DNA of 13,399 nucleotides from Comamonadaceae bacterium (GCA_947483455.1 CANKNK010000012.1:1-13399), one strand, 5' to 3'; positions 1 through 7,134 are shown, counted from the first letter of the stretch. The notes: generated by a model from the letters alone, not told the origin. A program made the numbers and translations.

Positions 1-39
1 CAGCACAGCGGCACCACGCGCGTTAGCAAACTTCTGCAT
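1..39 (-). CDS. cpoB: Start of tol-pal accessory protein gene (CpoB/YbgF), partial
   Basis: Only the first 13 codons lie in the window; they read MQKFANARGAAVL and run off the left edge. A basic start followed by small and hydrophobic residues is what the beginning of a signal peptide looks like. The ATG is 8 nt after the pal stop codon on the same strand, with a weak purine-rich stretch (GAAG) before it. In Proteobacteria the gene after pal is usually cpoB (ybgF), a periplasmic protein with a coiled-coil and TPR repeats that links Tol-Pal to septal peptidoglycan synthesis. The name rests on this position alone, because no domain is visible. Confidence 0.55.
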   Translation of the reverse strand, partial: MQKFANARGAAVL

Positions 40-47
40 CACTTGCT

Positions 48-620
48 TCACCGGATAACCATCTCGGCGCGGCGATTTTTCTCCATCGCCACTTCGGTGT
101 CACCCGTCATCGCAGGTTTTTCCTTACCAAAACTCACCGACTCCATTTGGGCATCGGCAACACCTAGCAAGGACAAGGCTTTACGCACCGAATCGGCGCG
201 TTTTTGCCCTAGGGCCAGGTTGTATTCGCGGCCTCCGCGCTCATCGGTATGGCCTTCAATGCTGATACGCTGGTTTTTGTTTACCTTCAAATTCCGCGCA
301 TGGGTCTCGATCATGGCCTGGTACTCCGGGCGGATGGCGAAGCTGTCGAATTCAAAGTAGATGATGCGTGCATTGGCAGCGGCCAAGGCCTCAGTCCCAG
401 CCCCTGCGCCAGTGGCGTTCTTGGTGCCTGCCGTGGTATCGAGTGTCGCAACGTTAGACTTTTTGTCACCCGCAGCGGCGCTCGTTGCAGGGGTCAGCGT
501 CTTCATCGCCACGCTGGCTTGGCCCGACTTGTCCTCTACGTTTACCTCGTTGAGCTTAATGGGAGAGCTGCAGGCAGCCAGCGTCGCTACCAAGGCTAGG
601 ATCAGGGTCCACTTATACAT
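48..620 (-). CDS. pal: Peptidoglycan-associated lipoprotein Pal
   Basis: The product is a 190-residue outer-membrane lipoprotein that holds the outer membrane to peptidoglycan and binds TolB. Residues 1-16 are a lipoprotein signal peptide ending in a lipobox (LAAC), with Cys17 as the lipidated residue. Residues about 20-83 are an Ala/Gly/Thr-rich linker. Residues about 85-190 are the OmpA-like domain, starting at the IIYFEFDSFAIRPEY segment. The GHTDERGG motif (123-130) and the NLALGQKRA motif (134-142) supply Asp126 and Arg141, the pair that contacts diaminopimelate in this family. Length and architecture are normal for Pal. The start is well supported by a strong ribosome site 6 nt upstream. 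The gene follows tolB after a 40-nt gap and is probably cotranscribed with it. Confidence 0.97.
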   Translation of the reverse strand: MYKWTLILALVATLAACSSPIKLNEVNVEDKSGQASVAMKTLTPATSAAAGDKKSNVATLDTTAGTKNATGAGAGTEALAAANARIIYFEFDSFAIRPEYQAMIETHARNLKVNKNQRISIEGHTDERGGREYNLALGQKRADSVRKALSLLGVADAQMESVSFGKEKPAMTGDTEVAMEKNRRAEMVIR

Positions 621-626
621 AACTAA

Positions 627-632
627 CTCCTT
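627..632 (-). promoter_or_regulatory. Strong ribosome binding site of pal
   Basis: Read on the minus strand the sequence is AAGGAG, followed by 6 nt and then the pal ATG. It is close to the ideal anti-16S match and is the clearest Shine-Dalgarno in the window. Just upstream is an AT-rich stretch (TATTTTTATTTA), which would leave the site unstructured. This fits a lipoprotein made in large amounts. Confidence 0.85.
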
Positions 633-660
633 AAATAAAAATACCGGGGGCCAACAAGAT

Positions 661-1932
661 TCACTGGGGAATCAGCGGTCCCCAATCGGGCTCTCGCAAA
701 TCACCGCTTTGACCGGCCAGACGCGCCTTGACTTTGCCATCGATGGTGCTTGTCATCAGGGCTTCACGCCCTTGCTGCTGGGTGGCATACATAATCATCC
801 GGCCATTGGGCGCAAAGCTGGGATTTTCGTCTGCCGTGGTGTCTGTCAACGCAAAAGCCTGCCCGCTGCTCAGGTCTTGGACATGCAGTTTAAAAGCTCC
901 TGCGACTCGCGAAATATAGGCCAACCAGCGTCCATCCGGGCTGAGTGTGGGCGAGATGTTGTAGCTCCCAGTGAAGGTCACCCGTTCAGCACTACCGCCC
1001 GAAGTGGGTATTTTGTAGATCTGGGGTGAACCGCCACGGTCACTGACAAAATAAATAAGGCGCCCGTCCGCTGTGAAAACCGGCTCCGTGTCTATGGCGG
1101 TGGAGGTCGCCAAGCGACGGGGTTCGGCGCTGGAACTGCCAACATCGAGCAAGAATAACTGCGAGCCACCGTCCCGGCTGAGCGTTAAAGCCAGCGTTTT
1201 GCCGTCCGGTGACCAGGCCGGCGCACTGTTCGACCCCTTGAAATTCGCCACCAGGCGGCGCTTGCCAGTGTCCACATCATGCACATAAACCACCGGTTTA
1301 CGTGATTCAAAAGATACATAGGCCAACTGATTGCCGTTGGGTGCCCACGAAGGGGAAATGATGGGCTCGACGCTGCGCAAGGCCGATTGTGCGCTCTCAC
1401 CATCTGCATCGGCCACCCAAAGGTTGTAGATCGCAGCGCTTTTGGTCACATAGGCGATGCGGGTGGCAAAAACGCCTTTCTCCCCAGTCAATTTTTCATA
1501 GACAGCATCGGCAATGCGGTGGGCAACCCGGCGCAATTCGGCGGCAGGTGCGGCGTGACTTTGGCCGCCCAGATCCTGCATGCGCACGCTGTCCCACAAG
1601 CGAAACCGCACCTCATAACGATCATCACCCACACGGGTCACACTTCCAGTCAGCAGCGCGTCGGCCCCCTGCTTACGCCAAGTTGACAAGTCCGGACGGG
1701 CGTTTTCGTCCAACACCGCACCTGCAGGATCCACACCCCGAAACTGGCCGCTTCGCTCAAGGTCAGCCTGCACGATGGCCGCTATCTTTTGCGTCATCCC
1801 CTCGTTGCCCTTAAACACGGCAACAGCAATCGGGAACTGCGACAAGCCCGCGCCGGAGACTTCAACCCGGAATTGCGCCATGGTCTGCGCACCCGTAAAC
1901 ATGAGTATCAGGCTGAGAAGAATTTTGGTCAT
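661..1932 (-). CDS. tolB: Tol-Pal system protein TolB
   Basis: The product is a periplasmic beta-propeller protein of 423 residues, the usual length, that binds Pal and TolA during outer-membrane constriction at division. Residues 1-19 form a Sec signal peptide, probably cut after ...QTMA. An N-terminal alpha/beta domain follows to about residue 165. The C-terminal propeller shows five clear PD40-type motifs: SPSWAPNG, APAWSPDGK, EPVFTADGR, SPTLSPDGR and NPSFAPNGR. A final EPDWGP follows near the C-terminus. The start at 1932 is chosen because the next Met (residue 11) would destroy the signal peptide. No Shine-Dalgarno is visible before it. tolQ, tolR and tolA, which normally precede tolB, are absent; the upstream neighbour is a divergent LPS gene. 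Confidence 0.97.
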   Translation of the reverse strand: MTKILLSLILMFTGAQTMAQFRVEVSGAGLSQFPIAVAVFKGNEGMTQKIAAIVQADLERSGQFRGVDPAGAVLDENARPDLSTWRKQGADALLTGSVTRVGDDRYEVRFRLWDSVRMQDLGGQSHAAPAAELRRVAHRIADAVYEKLTGEKGVFATRIAYVTKSAAIYNLWVADADGESAQSALRSVEPIISPSWAPNGNQLAYVSFESRKPVVYVHDVDTGKRRLVANFKGSNSAPAWSPDGKTLALTLSRDGGSQLFLLDVGSSSAEPRRLATSTAIDTEPVFTADGRLIYFVSDRGGSPQIYKIPTSGGSAERVTFTGSYNISPTLSPDGRWLAYISRVAGAFKLHVQDLSSGQAFALTDTTADENPSFAPNGRMIMYATQQQGREALMTSTIDGKVKARLAGQSGDLREPDWGPLIPQ

Positions 1933-1940
1933 ACCCGCGG

Positions 1941-1968
1941 ATTATCCCAAATAAATGCTGCTGCTCAA
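1941..1968 (-). promoter_or_regulatory. Candidate sigma-70 promoter of tolB
   Basis: On the minus strand a -35-like TTGAGC (1963-1968, four of six consensus bases) and a -10-like GATAAT (1941-1946, five of six) are separated by 16 nt. Only 8 nt lie between the -10 box and the tolB ATG, so transcription would begin at or next to the start codon. That would give a leaderless or nearly leaderless mRNA, in line with the missing Shine-Dalgarno. The call rests on a visual match to consensus. Confidence 0.45.
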
Positions 1969-1972
1969 GGGT

Positions 1973-1993
1973 CTATGGCTTCAGAGCCCATAG
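1973..1993. repeat. Inverted repeat upstream of tolB promoter
   Basis: The sequence CTATGGCT-TCAG-AGCCCATAG folds into an 8-bp stem with one bulged C and a four-base loop. It lies 4 nt beyond the candidate tolB -35 box and about 80 nt before the waaL -10 candidate. It could be an operator or a small hairpin. No T-run follows on either strand, so it is not a typical terminator. Confidence 0.45.
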
Positions 1994-2073
1994 CCTTGCC
2001 CCGCCAACACCCCGGAGGAAGGACCGCACGTCACGGGGGCAAAGCACCAGCGTTCGAATTTCAAAAGGGAGCC

Positions 2074-2101
2074 TATACTTGTGGTCGGGATTTGCGTCCC
2101 G
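2074..2101 (+). promoter_or_regulatory. Candidate -10 box and leader hairpin of waaL
   Basis: TATACT at 2074-2079 matches five of six -10 consensus bases. No good -35 is present; the nearest is TTCGAA with a 15-nt spacer, three of six bases. Transcription would begin near 2086, giving a leader of about 93 nt. A hairpin with arms CGGGA and TCCCG (2086-2090 and 2097-2101) would lie at the very 5' end of the transcript. A second, outer pairing, TGTGG (2080-2084) with CCACA (2121-2125), is also possible. Confidence 0.3.
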
Positions 2102-2178
2102 TTTGGGGCGTTTTTACTTCCCACAGCGCGACGCTACACATAAAAACTAACGCTCTTTTTTCAGACGAAAAACCAAAA

Positions 2179-3441
2179 ATGCGCCTGACGCTGGGAAAAC
2201 ACTTACGGTTGGCAGCGGTCTACTCAGTCGCATTGGCTGTGAGTCTGCCGATCGCCCTTGTCAGCATCAGTAAGTTGCTGGCGCTGATTACAGCCCTGTT
2301 GATGTTAGTGACTTCGCGAACCGATCAGCATCCACTAGCAGTTCACCGCCTTTGGCCTATGCGCCTCATTGGTGCCGCATTTTTGTTGTTTTGGCTCAGT
2401 GCGAGTTGGAGCACCGGTACGACTGCCGAGATCGTTAAATCGGTATCTCAACACGGGAACCTGTTGATCATTCCCATCCTTTTTTACTTGGTGCGCAGTC
2501 GCAAGGAGGCAGGTATCGCGCTTAGCATCTATTGCGCAGGACAGTTTTTCCTGGCGCTCAGTACCTGCGCCCTTTATTTAAAAATCCCATTACCCTGGAA
2601 GCTGAGTGTTTCAGACGAAACCTTGGCGGTATTCTCAAGTTACTTAGACCAATCCATCATGACTGCAGTTTTCGCAGCGATCGCTTGGCATTTGCGGGAA
2701 CTGCTCCCGCAACGCGGTCGAAGTTTGTACGCCGGATTCTTCAGCTTGCTTTCATTAGGAGTCGTGTTTTTCATTTTTATGGGCCGCACAGGCCACCTGG
2801 TCGCGATAAGCATTTTGACGCTGGCCGCATTTTGGGCAATCCCCCGCTGGTTCCGGCCTGCCATTGTGCTGGCTCCAATCATCCTTTTTGTGCTGGCGTT
2901 TAGTTTTTCCCCCATAGTCAAAGAACGCTTTCTAGCTGCCAAAACTGAAATTCAGGCTGCAGTTGAAAGAGGCAATGTCACTACCGACGCAACGTCCACG
3001 GGATTGCGTGTGAATTTTTGGGCTGATTCAATCCGCGCCATCAAGGCAAGCCCATGGTCCGGCCATGGTGCTGGAAGCTGGAACAGTCAATACAACACCA
3101 TGCAAAAAGCAATGGTCGGGGATACCTTTATCGAGATTTCCGGGAACCCCCATCAAGAATATTTGTTCTGGGGTGTCGAACTGGGCTTGCCGGGCGTAGC
3201 GCTTTTGCTTGCAATACTTTTTTCGCTTTACCGCTTGTCTAAGACCATGCAAGCCGCTGGCCGCCGCGCCACACAATCCGTGCTGGCAGCAATTGCTACC
3301 GCCTGCCTGTTCAACTGCGCGCTGTACGATGCTTATATTGGTGACTATCTGTGCGTTGTACTTGCCTTGGTGCTTTGCTACGGCCTTAAACCGGCCTCGG
3401 CGCACGCCGACCGACCTTCTGAACAAGCAGCCCCTACATGA
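2179..3441 (+). CDS. waaL: O-antigen ligase-like membrane protein (WaaL/Wzy_C family)
   Basis: The product is a 420-residue inner-membrane protein with about ten or more hydrophobic segments. It probably transfers undecaprenyl-linked O-antigen to lipid A-core on the periplasmic face. Family marks are Arg203 in GRTGH (202-206), GLRVNFW (275-281), GHGAG (295-299) and NPHQEY (323-328) with His325. The last two lie in the large periplasmic loop, where ligases carry their essential His and Arg. Wzy polymerases and protein O-glycosyltransferases (PglL) share this fold, so ligase is inferred from the adjacent msbA. The start is the first Met directly before the first membrane segment; no Shine-Dalgarno is seen. 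The open frame continues upstream to 1789 but overlaps tolB antisense and is not protein-like. The stop overlaps the msbA start (ATGA). Base composition is more AT-rich than in the housekeeping genes. Confidence 0.82.
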   Translation: MRLTLGKHLRLAAVYSVALAVSLPIALVSISKLLALITALLMLVTSRTDQHPLAVHRLWPMRLIGAAFLLFWLSASWSTGTTAEIVKSVSQHGNLLIIPILFYLVRSRKEAGIALSIYCAGQFFLALSTCALYLKIPLPWKLSVSDETLAVFSSYLDQSIMTAVFAAIAWHLRELLPQRGRSLYAGFFSLLSLGVVFFIFMGRTGHLVAISILTLAAFWAIPRWFRPAIVLAPIILFVLAFSFSPIVKERFLAAKTEIQAAVERGNVTTDATSTGLRVNFWADSIRAIKASPWSGHGAGSWNSQYNTMQKAMVGDTFIEISGNPHQEYLFWGVELGLPGVALLLAILFSLYRLSKTMQAAGRRATQSVLAAIATACLFNCALYDAYIGDYLCVVLALVLCYGLKPASAHADRPSEQAAPT

Positions 3442-5201
3442 CTTCACAGGACTTAAGCGCATCGCAGACGATCACGCATCGCCTGCTGCAAATTTGGCCC
3501 TATTTCAAAACTCCGGCTTACGCTTGGGTGCTTGCGGCACTTGGTGCAGTGGTGATTGCTGGAACCGAGGTGCTAATTCCCGCGCTGATGCAGCCGCTTC
3601 TGGACAGCGGCTTCAAAAAAGGGGCATTGGCACTGTGGGCAGTACCGGTATGCATTATTTTGATTTTCGCAGTGCGTGGACTGGCGAATTTCGCCGCGCA
3701 AATGGCCTTAGCGAAAATAGCCAACCTAGGCCTGCTCAGGATTCGCTTGGCCATGTTTTCCAAGTTGCTGGCTGCGGATTTTTCATTGTTTAAGCAGCAA
3801 TCCTCTAGCAGTCTTTCCAATACGATGGTATTTGAAGTGCATGCAGGCTCCGTGCTATTGGTGCAGGCCCTCATGACAGCCGTCCGAGACTCCTTGACGC
3901 TGGCAGCTTTGCTTTGTTACCTGATGTACCTGAACTGGAAGCTTACTTGTATTGTGGGACTGCTTTTCCCCGCTGTCGCCTGGGTAATGCAGACCTTGAC
4001 CAGGCGCCTTTACAGCATTACCAAGTCGGGACAGGAGGCTACAGATCAATTGGCCTACGTCATTGAGGAAAACGTGCTCGCTCAAAAGGATATACGCCTG
4101 TATGCGGCGCAGTCTGCGCAGGAGCAGCGTTTTGAAAAATTGAGTAGAACCTTAAATCGACTGTTTATGAAATCTACGGCCGCTGCGGCAGCCATGACCC
4201 CGCTAACCCAACTCGTTTCCGCTGTTGCATTGTCCGCTGTCATCACGGTTGCCTTGCTTCAAAGCCAGTCGGACAACAACACCGTAGGAGGGTTCGCTTC
4301 CTTTGTGATGGCCATGCTGATGCTCATCGCGCCGGTAAAGCACTTATCAGAGGTGGCCAGCCCCCTTACCCGCGGACTAGCAGCCGTAGAAAAAGGAATC
4401 CTTCTGTTAACACAGACGCCCAATCAGGCAAGCGGACAATACCGCAAGCAACGGGCCAGCGGTGCCATCTCATTCTCGGATGTCAGTGTTGTTTATGAGC
4501 CAGGAAAACCCATGGCGCTGGACCATTTTTCGCTAGAGGTTTCGCCGGGCGAAACCTTGGCGCTGGTGGGCAGTTCAGGCGCAGGTAAAACTACGCTTGT
4601 GAATTTGTTACCCCGGTTTATCGAGAGCACCGCCGGAACGGTGAGTCTGGATGGTGTGCCCTTGCCAGACTGGGACTTGGGTTCGCTGCGGGCGCAATTT
4701 GCTTTCGTCAGCCAACATGTATTGATGTTGAACGAAAGTATCGCTGCAAATGTAGCTCTCGGTGCGCAAGTCGATAAGGACAAAGTGCTTCGCTGCCTGG
4801 AGGCCGCCAATTTAGGAGATTACCTACATACCTGCCCGCTAGGCATAGACACGGTGGTGGGACACAATGGAATGGAGTTATCTGGCGGCCAACGCCAACG
4901 CATGGCGATTGCCAGGGCGCTATACAAAGATGCACCCCTCTTGCTGCTGGACGAGGCCACCTCCGCCCTGGACACGCAATCCGAAAAAATGGTCCAGCAG
5001 GCGCTACAGGGTCTGATGCAAGGTCGTACGACGCTCATCATTGCGCACCGCTTATCTACCGTGCAGCATGCCGATCGAATAGTGGTGCTGCACGAAGGTC
5101 GCTGTGTTGAAATTGGCAATCACAACGAATTACTTGCCATGGGCGGACGCTATGCGAAGCTATACCAATCTGGCTTGCACGACGAGCACGTGTCCCTCTG
5201 A
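3438..5201 (+). CDS. msbA: Lipid A export ABC transporter MsbA
   Basis: The product is a half-size ABC exporter of 587 residues, the normal MsbA length; the dimer flips lipid A-core across the inner membrane. The N-terminal part (about 30-320) is a six-helix type IV exporter domain. Its MTPLTQLVSAVALS and MLIAPVKHLSEV segments resemble helices 5 and 6 of MsbA. The ATPase domain (about 343-580) is complete: Walker A GSSGAGKT (378-385), Q-loop Gln426, signature LSGGQ (481-485), Walker B LLLLDE with catalytic Glu506, D-loop SALD, and switch His537. Its ATG overlaps the waaL stop in ATGA, so translation is probably coupled. A general type IV exporter of another lipid or drug is the alternative, but the ligase neighbour favours MsbA. 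The gene ends 17 nt from the convergent deacetylase gene. Confidence 0.88.
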   Translation: MTSQDLSASQTITHRLLQIWPYFKTPAYAWVLAALGAVVIAGTEVLIPALMQPLLDSGFKKGALALWAVPVCIILIFAVRGLANFAAQMALAKIANLGLLRIRLAMFSKLLAADFSLFKQQSSSSLSNTMVFEVHAGSVLLVQALMTAVRDSLTLAALLCYLMYLNWKLTCIVGLLFPAVAWVMQTLTRRLYSITKSGQEATDQLAYVIEENVLAQKDIRLYAAQSAQEQRFEKLSRTLNRLFMKSTAAAAAMTPLTQLVSAVALSAVITVALLQSQSDNNTVGGFASFVMAMLMLIAPVKHLSEVASPLTRGLAAVEKGILLLTQTPNQASGQYRKQRASGAISFSDVSVVYEPGKPMALDHFSLEVSPGETLALVGSSGAGKTTLVNLLPRFIESTAGTVSLDGVPLPDWDLGSLRAQFAFVSQHVLMLNESIAANVALGAQVDKDKVLRCLEAANLGDYLHTCPLGIDTVVGHNGMELSGGQRQRMAIARALYKDAPLLLLDEATSALDTQSEKMVQQALQGLMQGRTTLIIAHRLSTVQHADRIVVLHEGRCVEIGNHNELLAMGGRYAKLYQSGLHDEHVSL

Positions 5202-5220
5202 TAGCTTCTGCGGTCTTTTT
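5156..5220 (+). terminator. Weak candidate terminator after msbA
   Basis: An 8-base inverted repeat, GAAGCTAT (5156-5163) and ATAGCTTC (5201-5208), straddles the msbA stop and is followed by TTTTT at 5216-5220. The 37-nt loop is far longer than in normal intrinsic terminators, and the T-run is separated from the stem by 7 nt. It may be coincidence, but no other terminator is visible between the convergent genes, which are only 17 nt apart. Confidence 0.25.
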
Positions 5221-5962
5221 AGTAAGCGACAGTGCCGCGCCGGTCCTCATAAGCGCTGAAACATTTCAGTGCGAAGAGTGCTAAGTTGGTGGACCGGCTG
5301 ACCAGTACCCGGGGCAACAACAACAAATCTTGTACTGGCCCTGTCTGAGCCCTGCCTCTTCGGGTTGTTGTTGCGCTTTGGTAGCCCGACTGTTGCACTG
5401 CATGAACCGTAGTGGGGTCGAAGGCACCATAGGGATAGCAAAAGTGGCGCACTCCATCTTGACTTGTCAACTCGCGCTCTAGGTCCATGCGCGACTGCGT
5501 AACTTGATAATGCTGCGCACCTGCATCCAATAGTGGCAAATGCATGTGATCACAGGTATGCGAACCCACTTCCTGCCCCGAGTCGATCCATTGACGCAGT
5601 TCTTGGATAGTCATCAATGGCACTTGCGGAACGCCTTGGGGGACATCCCAGGCATTGGTTTGTCCTAGCATACCGCTCACCGCATAGCAAGTGGCGCTAA
5701 ACGCGTAACGCTGCAGTATGGGCAAAGCGAATTCCAAATTGTTGCGGTAGCCATCGTCGAAGGTGATTCCAAATACCTTGCCCTGCGCCTTGCCTTGAAG
5801 ATAAGGCATCAAGGCCCCCATAGACAAACCGCGGTAGCCCAGCAAATGCATCAACGCCATTTGCCGCCTGAAAGCGCTAGGGCGTACGACCAAACCGCGA
5901 AACGGTGCGCCAGGGCTGACTTGCTCGCAAATTTGGTGGTACATCAATATAGGAATCTTCAT
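5219..5962 (-). CDS. Polysaccharide deacetylase family protein (NodB/CE4 domain)
   Basis: The 247-residue product is a CE4-type enzyme that would remove acetyl groups from an N-acetyl sugar. The NodB motifs are intact. TFDDG (67-71) provides the catalytic base Asp69 and the metal ligand Asp70. HTCDH (135-139) gives His135 and His139. CYPYG (175-179) is motif 3, and LLPRV (215-219) matches the later Arg motif. The N-terminal PILMYHQI segment is typical of this subgroup. No signal peptide is seen, so a cytoplasmic or membrane-associated nucleotide- or lipid-linked sugar substrate is more likely than murein. The ATG overlaps the stop of the upstream glycosyltransferase gene (ATGA), with a weak AGGT before it, so the two products may act on the same LPS sugar. 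The precise substrate is not known. Confidence 0.9.
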   Translation of the reverse strand: MKIPILMYHQICEQVSPGAPFRGLVVRPSAFRRQMALMHLLGYRGLSMGALMPYLQGKAQGKVFGITFDDGYRNNLEFALPILQRYAFSATCYAVSGMLGQTNAWDVPQGVPQVPLMTIQELRQWIDSGQEVGSHTCDHMHLPLLDAGAQHYQVTQSRMDLERELTSQDGVRHFCYPYGAFDPTTVHAVQQSGYQSATTTRRGRAQTGPVQDLLLLPRVLVSRSTNLALFALKCFSAYEDRRGTVAY

Positions 5963-7119
5963 AGGACTGACCTGCGGCGCGCCAATTGTTCTAGATATAC
6001 CGTTTTGTGCTGTTCGGCAAACCGTGATGCATTGCGGGCACGGGCAAACATCAATGCCTTATCCGCAAGACCCGCAGCAAGTTGGGGGTCTTCCAATACC
6101 CGTTGTACCGTCCCGCGCATCGCCCCAACATCCAAAGGATCCTGCAGCATCAGCGCATCCACGCCCTCAGTCAGCTCACTGCTGATTCCACAGAAAGCAG
6201 GACCACTGACGACGACGGGTAATGCAAAAGCCATTGCTTCCAAGACAACCATGGCATAACTATCCTCTAGCGTGGGATGAATCAGGCAGTCTGCGGCCGT
6301 GTAGACGATTTCCATTGCATCCACAGCGCCCAGGAAAAAAACGCGCTTATCCAGGCCCTGCGTGGCGCAGAGCGCGCGCATTGCGCCAATCTGCTTGGAT
6401 GCGCCAGCCACCACGAGCACCACGGTTGCGGGTAATTGGCTCAGGACTTTGAATACCTGCGGCAGGCCCTTTTTGCGCATGTCATTTCCCACGAATAACA
6501 AGCATTTGCCTTGCAGGGGTAGGTCAAGCTCTTTTCGTGCAATCTGCTTTTCTGCGTCCTGGGCCCTGCGGGGTTCAAACACACACACTGGTGTAATTTG
6601 AGCCAGCGGATTTAGAAGTTTCGGAAAGCTGGATTGAAGTGCAGCGCCCAGCCATGGGGACACCACCACACATTGGCTGTTGGACCGGTATCTTGCACGT
6701 TCCAATGCCAGATAAGAAAGTAGGCGTGGGCTGCTCAGCACCTTCATCCAGCGCAAGCACCATTGCCATCCGTGCTTGTTTGCAAACAAGCTGTAAGTCA
6801 CCGGGACGACATGCACAGTGTGCACATCCCCGTGCCAGGAGTTTTCATGGGAATGCACGATATCGAAACCGGTCCGGGTTGCGCGCCAGGTCATCCATGC
6901 AAAAAACAAGTAATTCAACCAACGAGGTCGCCGTATGGGTCGGGCAATGCGATGGTAGATGACACCGGGAACGGGCGGACCAAAATCTTGAGAAAAAACA
7001 TGCACCTCATCGGTTTGTGCCAGCGCACGGGCCAGCGTCACCACATATCGCTCTGCGCCGCCCGCAGTATTGTCAAAGCGACATACCAATAAAGCAATAC
7101 GCAGGCGCTTGGCGTTCAT
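5959..7119 (-). CDS. GT4-family glycosyltransferase, WaaG-like
   Basis: The 386-residue GT-B enzyme is probably an LPS core glycosyltransferase acting on the cytoplasmic side of the inner membrane. The N-terminal domain begins RIALLVCRFD and has the GGAERYV segment (20-26) that resembles the start of WaaG-type enzymes. The C-terminal nucleotide-sugar domain starts near LLFVGND (207-213) and carries HPTLEDSYAMVVLEAMA. This is the family E-x7-E region, in which Glu294 is clear; Asp286 is at the exact x7 position, with Glu285 next to it. An aromatic, basic stretch (64-82) could rest on the membrane. The start has a good ribosome site. The gene follows rng by 23 nt and overlaps the deacetylase gene (ATGA). 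Sugar donor and acceptor cannot be read from sequence. Confidence 0.88.
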   Translation of the reverse strand: MNAKRLRIALLVCRFDNTAGGAERYVVTLARALAQTDEVHVFSQDFGPPVPGVIYHRIARPIRRPRWLNYLFFAWMTWRATRTGFDIVHSHENSWHGDVHTVHVVPVTYSLFANKHGWQWCLRWMKVLSSPRLLSYLALERARYRSNSQCVVVSPWLGAALQSSFPKLLNPLAQITPVCVFEPRRAQDAEKQIARKELDLPLQGKCLLFVGNDMRKKGLPQVFKVLSQLPATVVLVVAGASKQIGAMRALCATQGLDKRVFFLGAVDAMEIVYTAADCLIHPTLEDSYAMVVLEAMAFALPVVVSGPAFCGISSELTEGVDALMLQDPLDVGAMRGTVQRVLEDPQLAAGLADKALMFARARNASRFAEQHKTVYLEQLARRRSVL

Positions 7120-7127
7120 TTGGTGTG

Positions 7128-7134
7128 CTTCTCC
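7128..7134 (-). promoter_or_regulatory. Ribosome binding site of the GT4 gene
   Basis: On the minus strand GGAGAAG lies 8 nt before the ATG at 7119. It supports that start and shows that the gene can be translated independently of rng, whose stop codon is 23 nt upstream. Confidence 0.75.

Larger units (their letters stand above)
1933..2178. other. Divergent intergenic region between tolB and waaL
   Basis: This 246-nt stretch is the largest non-coding gap in the window. It holds the candidate tolB promoter, the inverted repeat at 1973-1993, a -10-like TATACT for waaL (2074-2079), a short hairpin (2086-2101), and T-rich and A-rich tracts leading to the waaL start. I saw no ORF with a credible protein, no tRNA fold and no ops/JUMPstart element (GGCGGTAG). 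Confidence 0.7.

Noticed and set aside
361..1029. 222-codon open frame on the plus strand over pal and tolB
   Set aside because: It is antisense to two well-supported genes, has no recognisable domain, and is what GC-rich coding DNA often gives by chance.
2051..2062. GTTCGAATTTC resembling a tRNA T-loop
   Set aside because: No acceptor stem, anticodon arm or CCA end can be formed around it on either strand.
1789..2178. 130-codon N-terminal extension of the waaL frame
   Set aside because: It overlaps the start of tolB on the other strand and the intergenic promoter region, is not hydrophobic, and has no family resemblance; the Met at 2179 directly precedes the first membrane segment.
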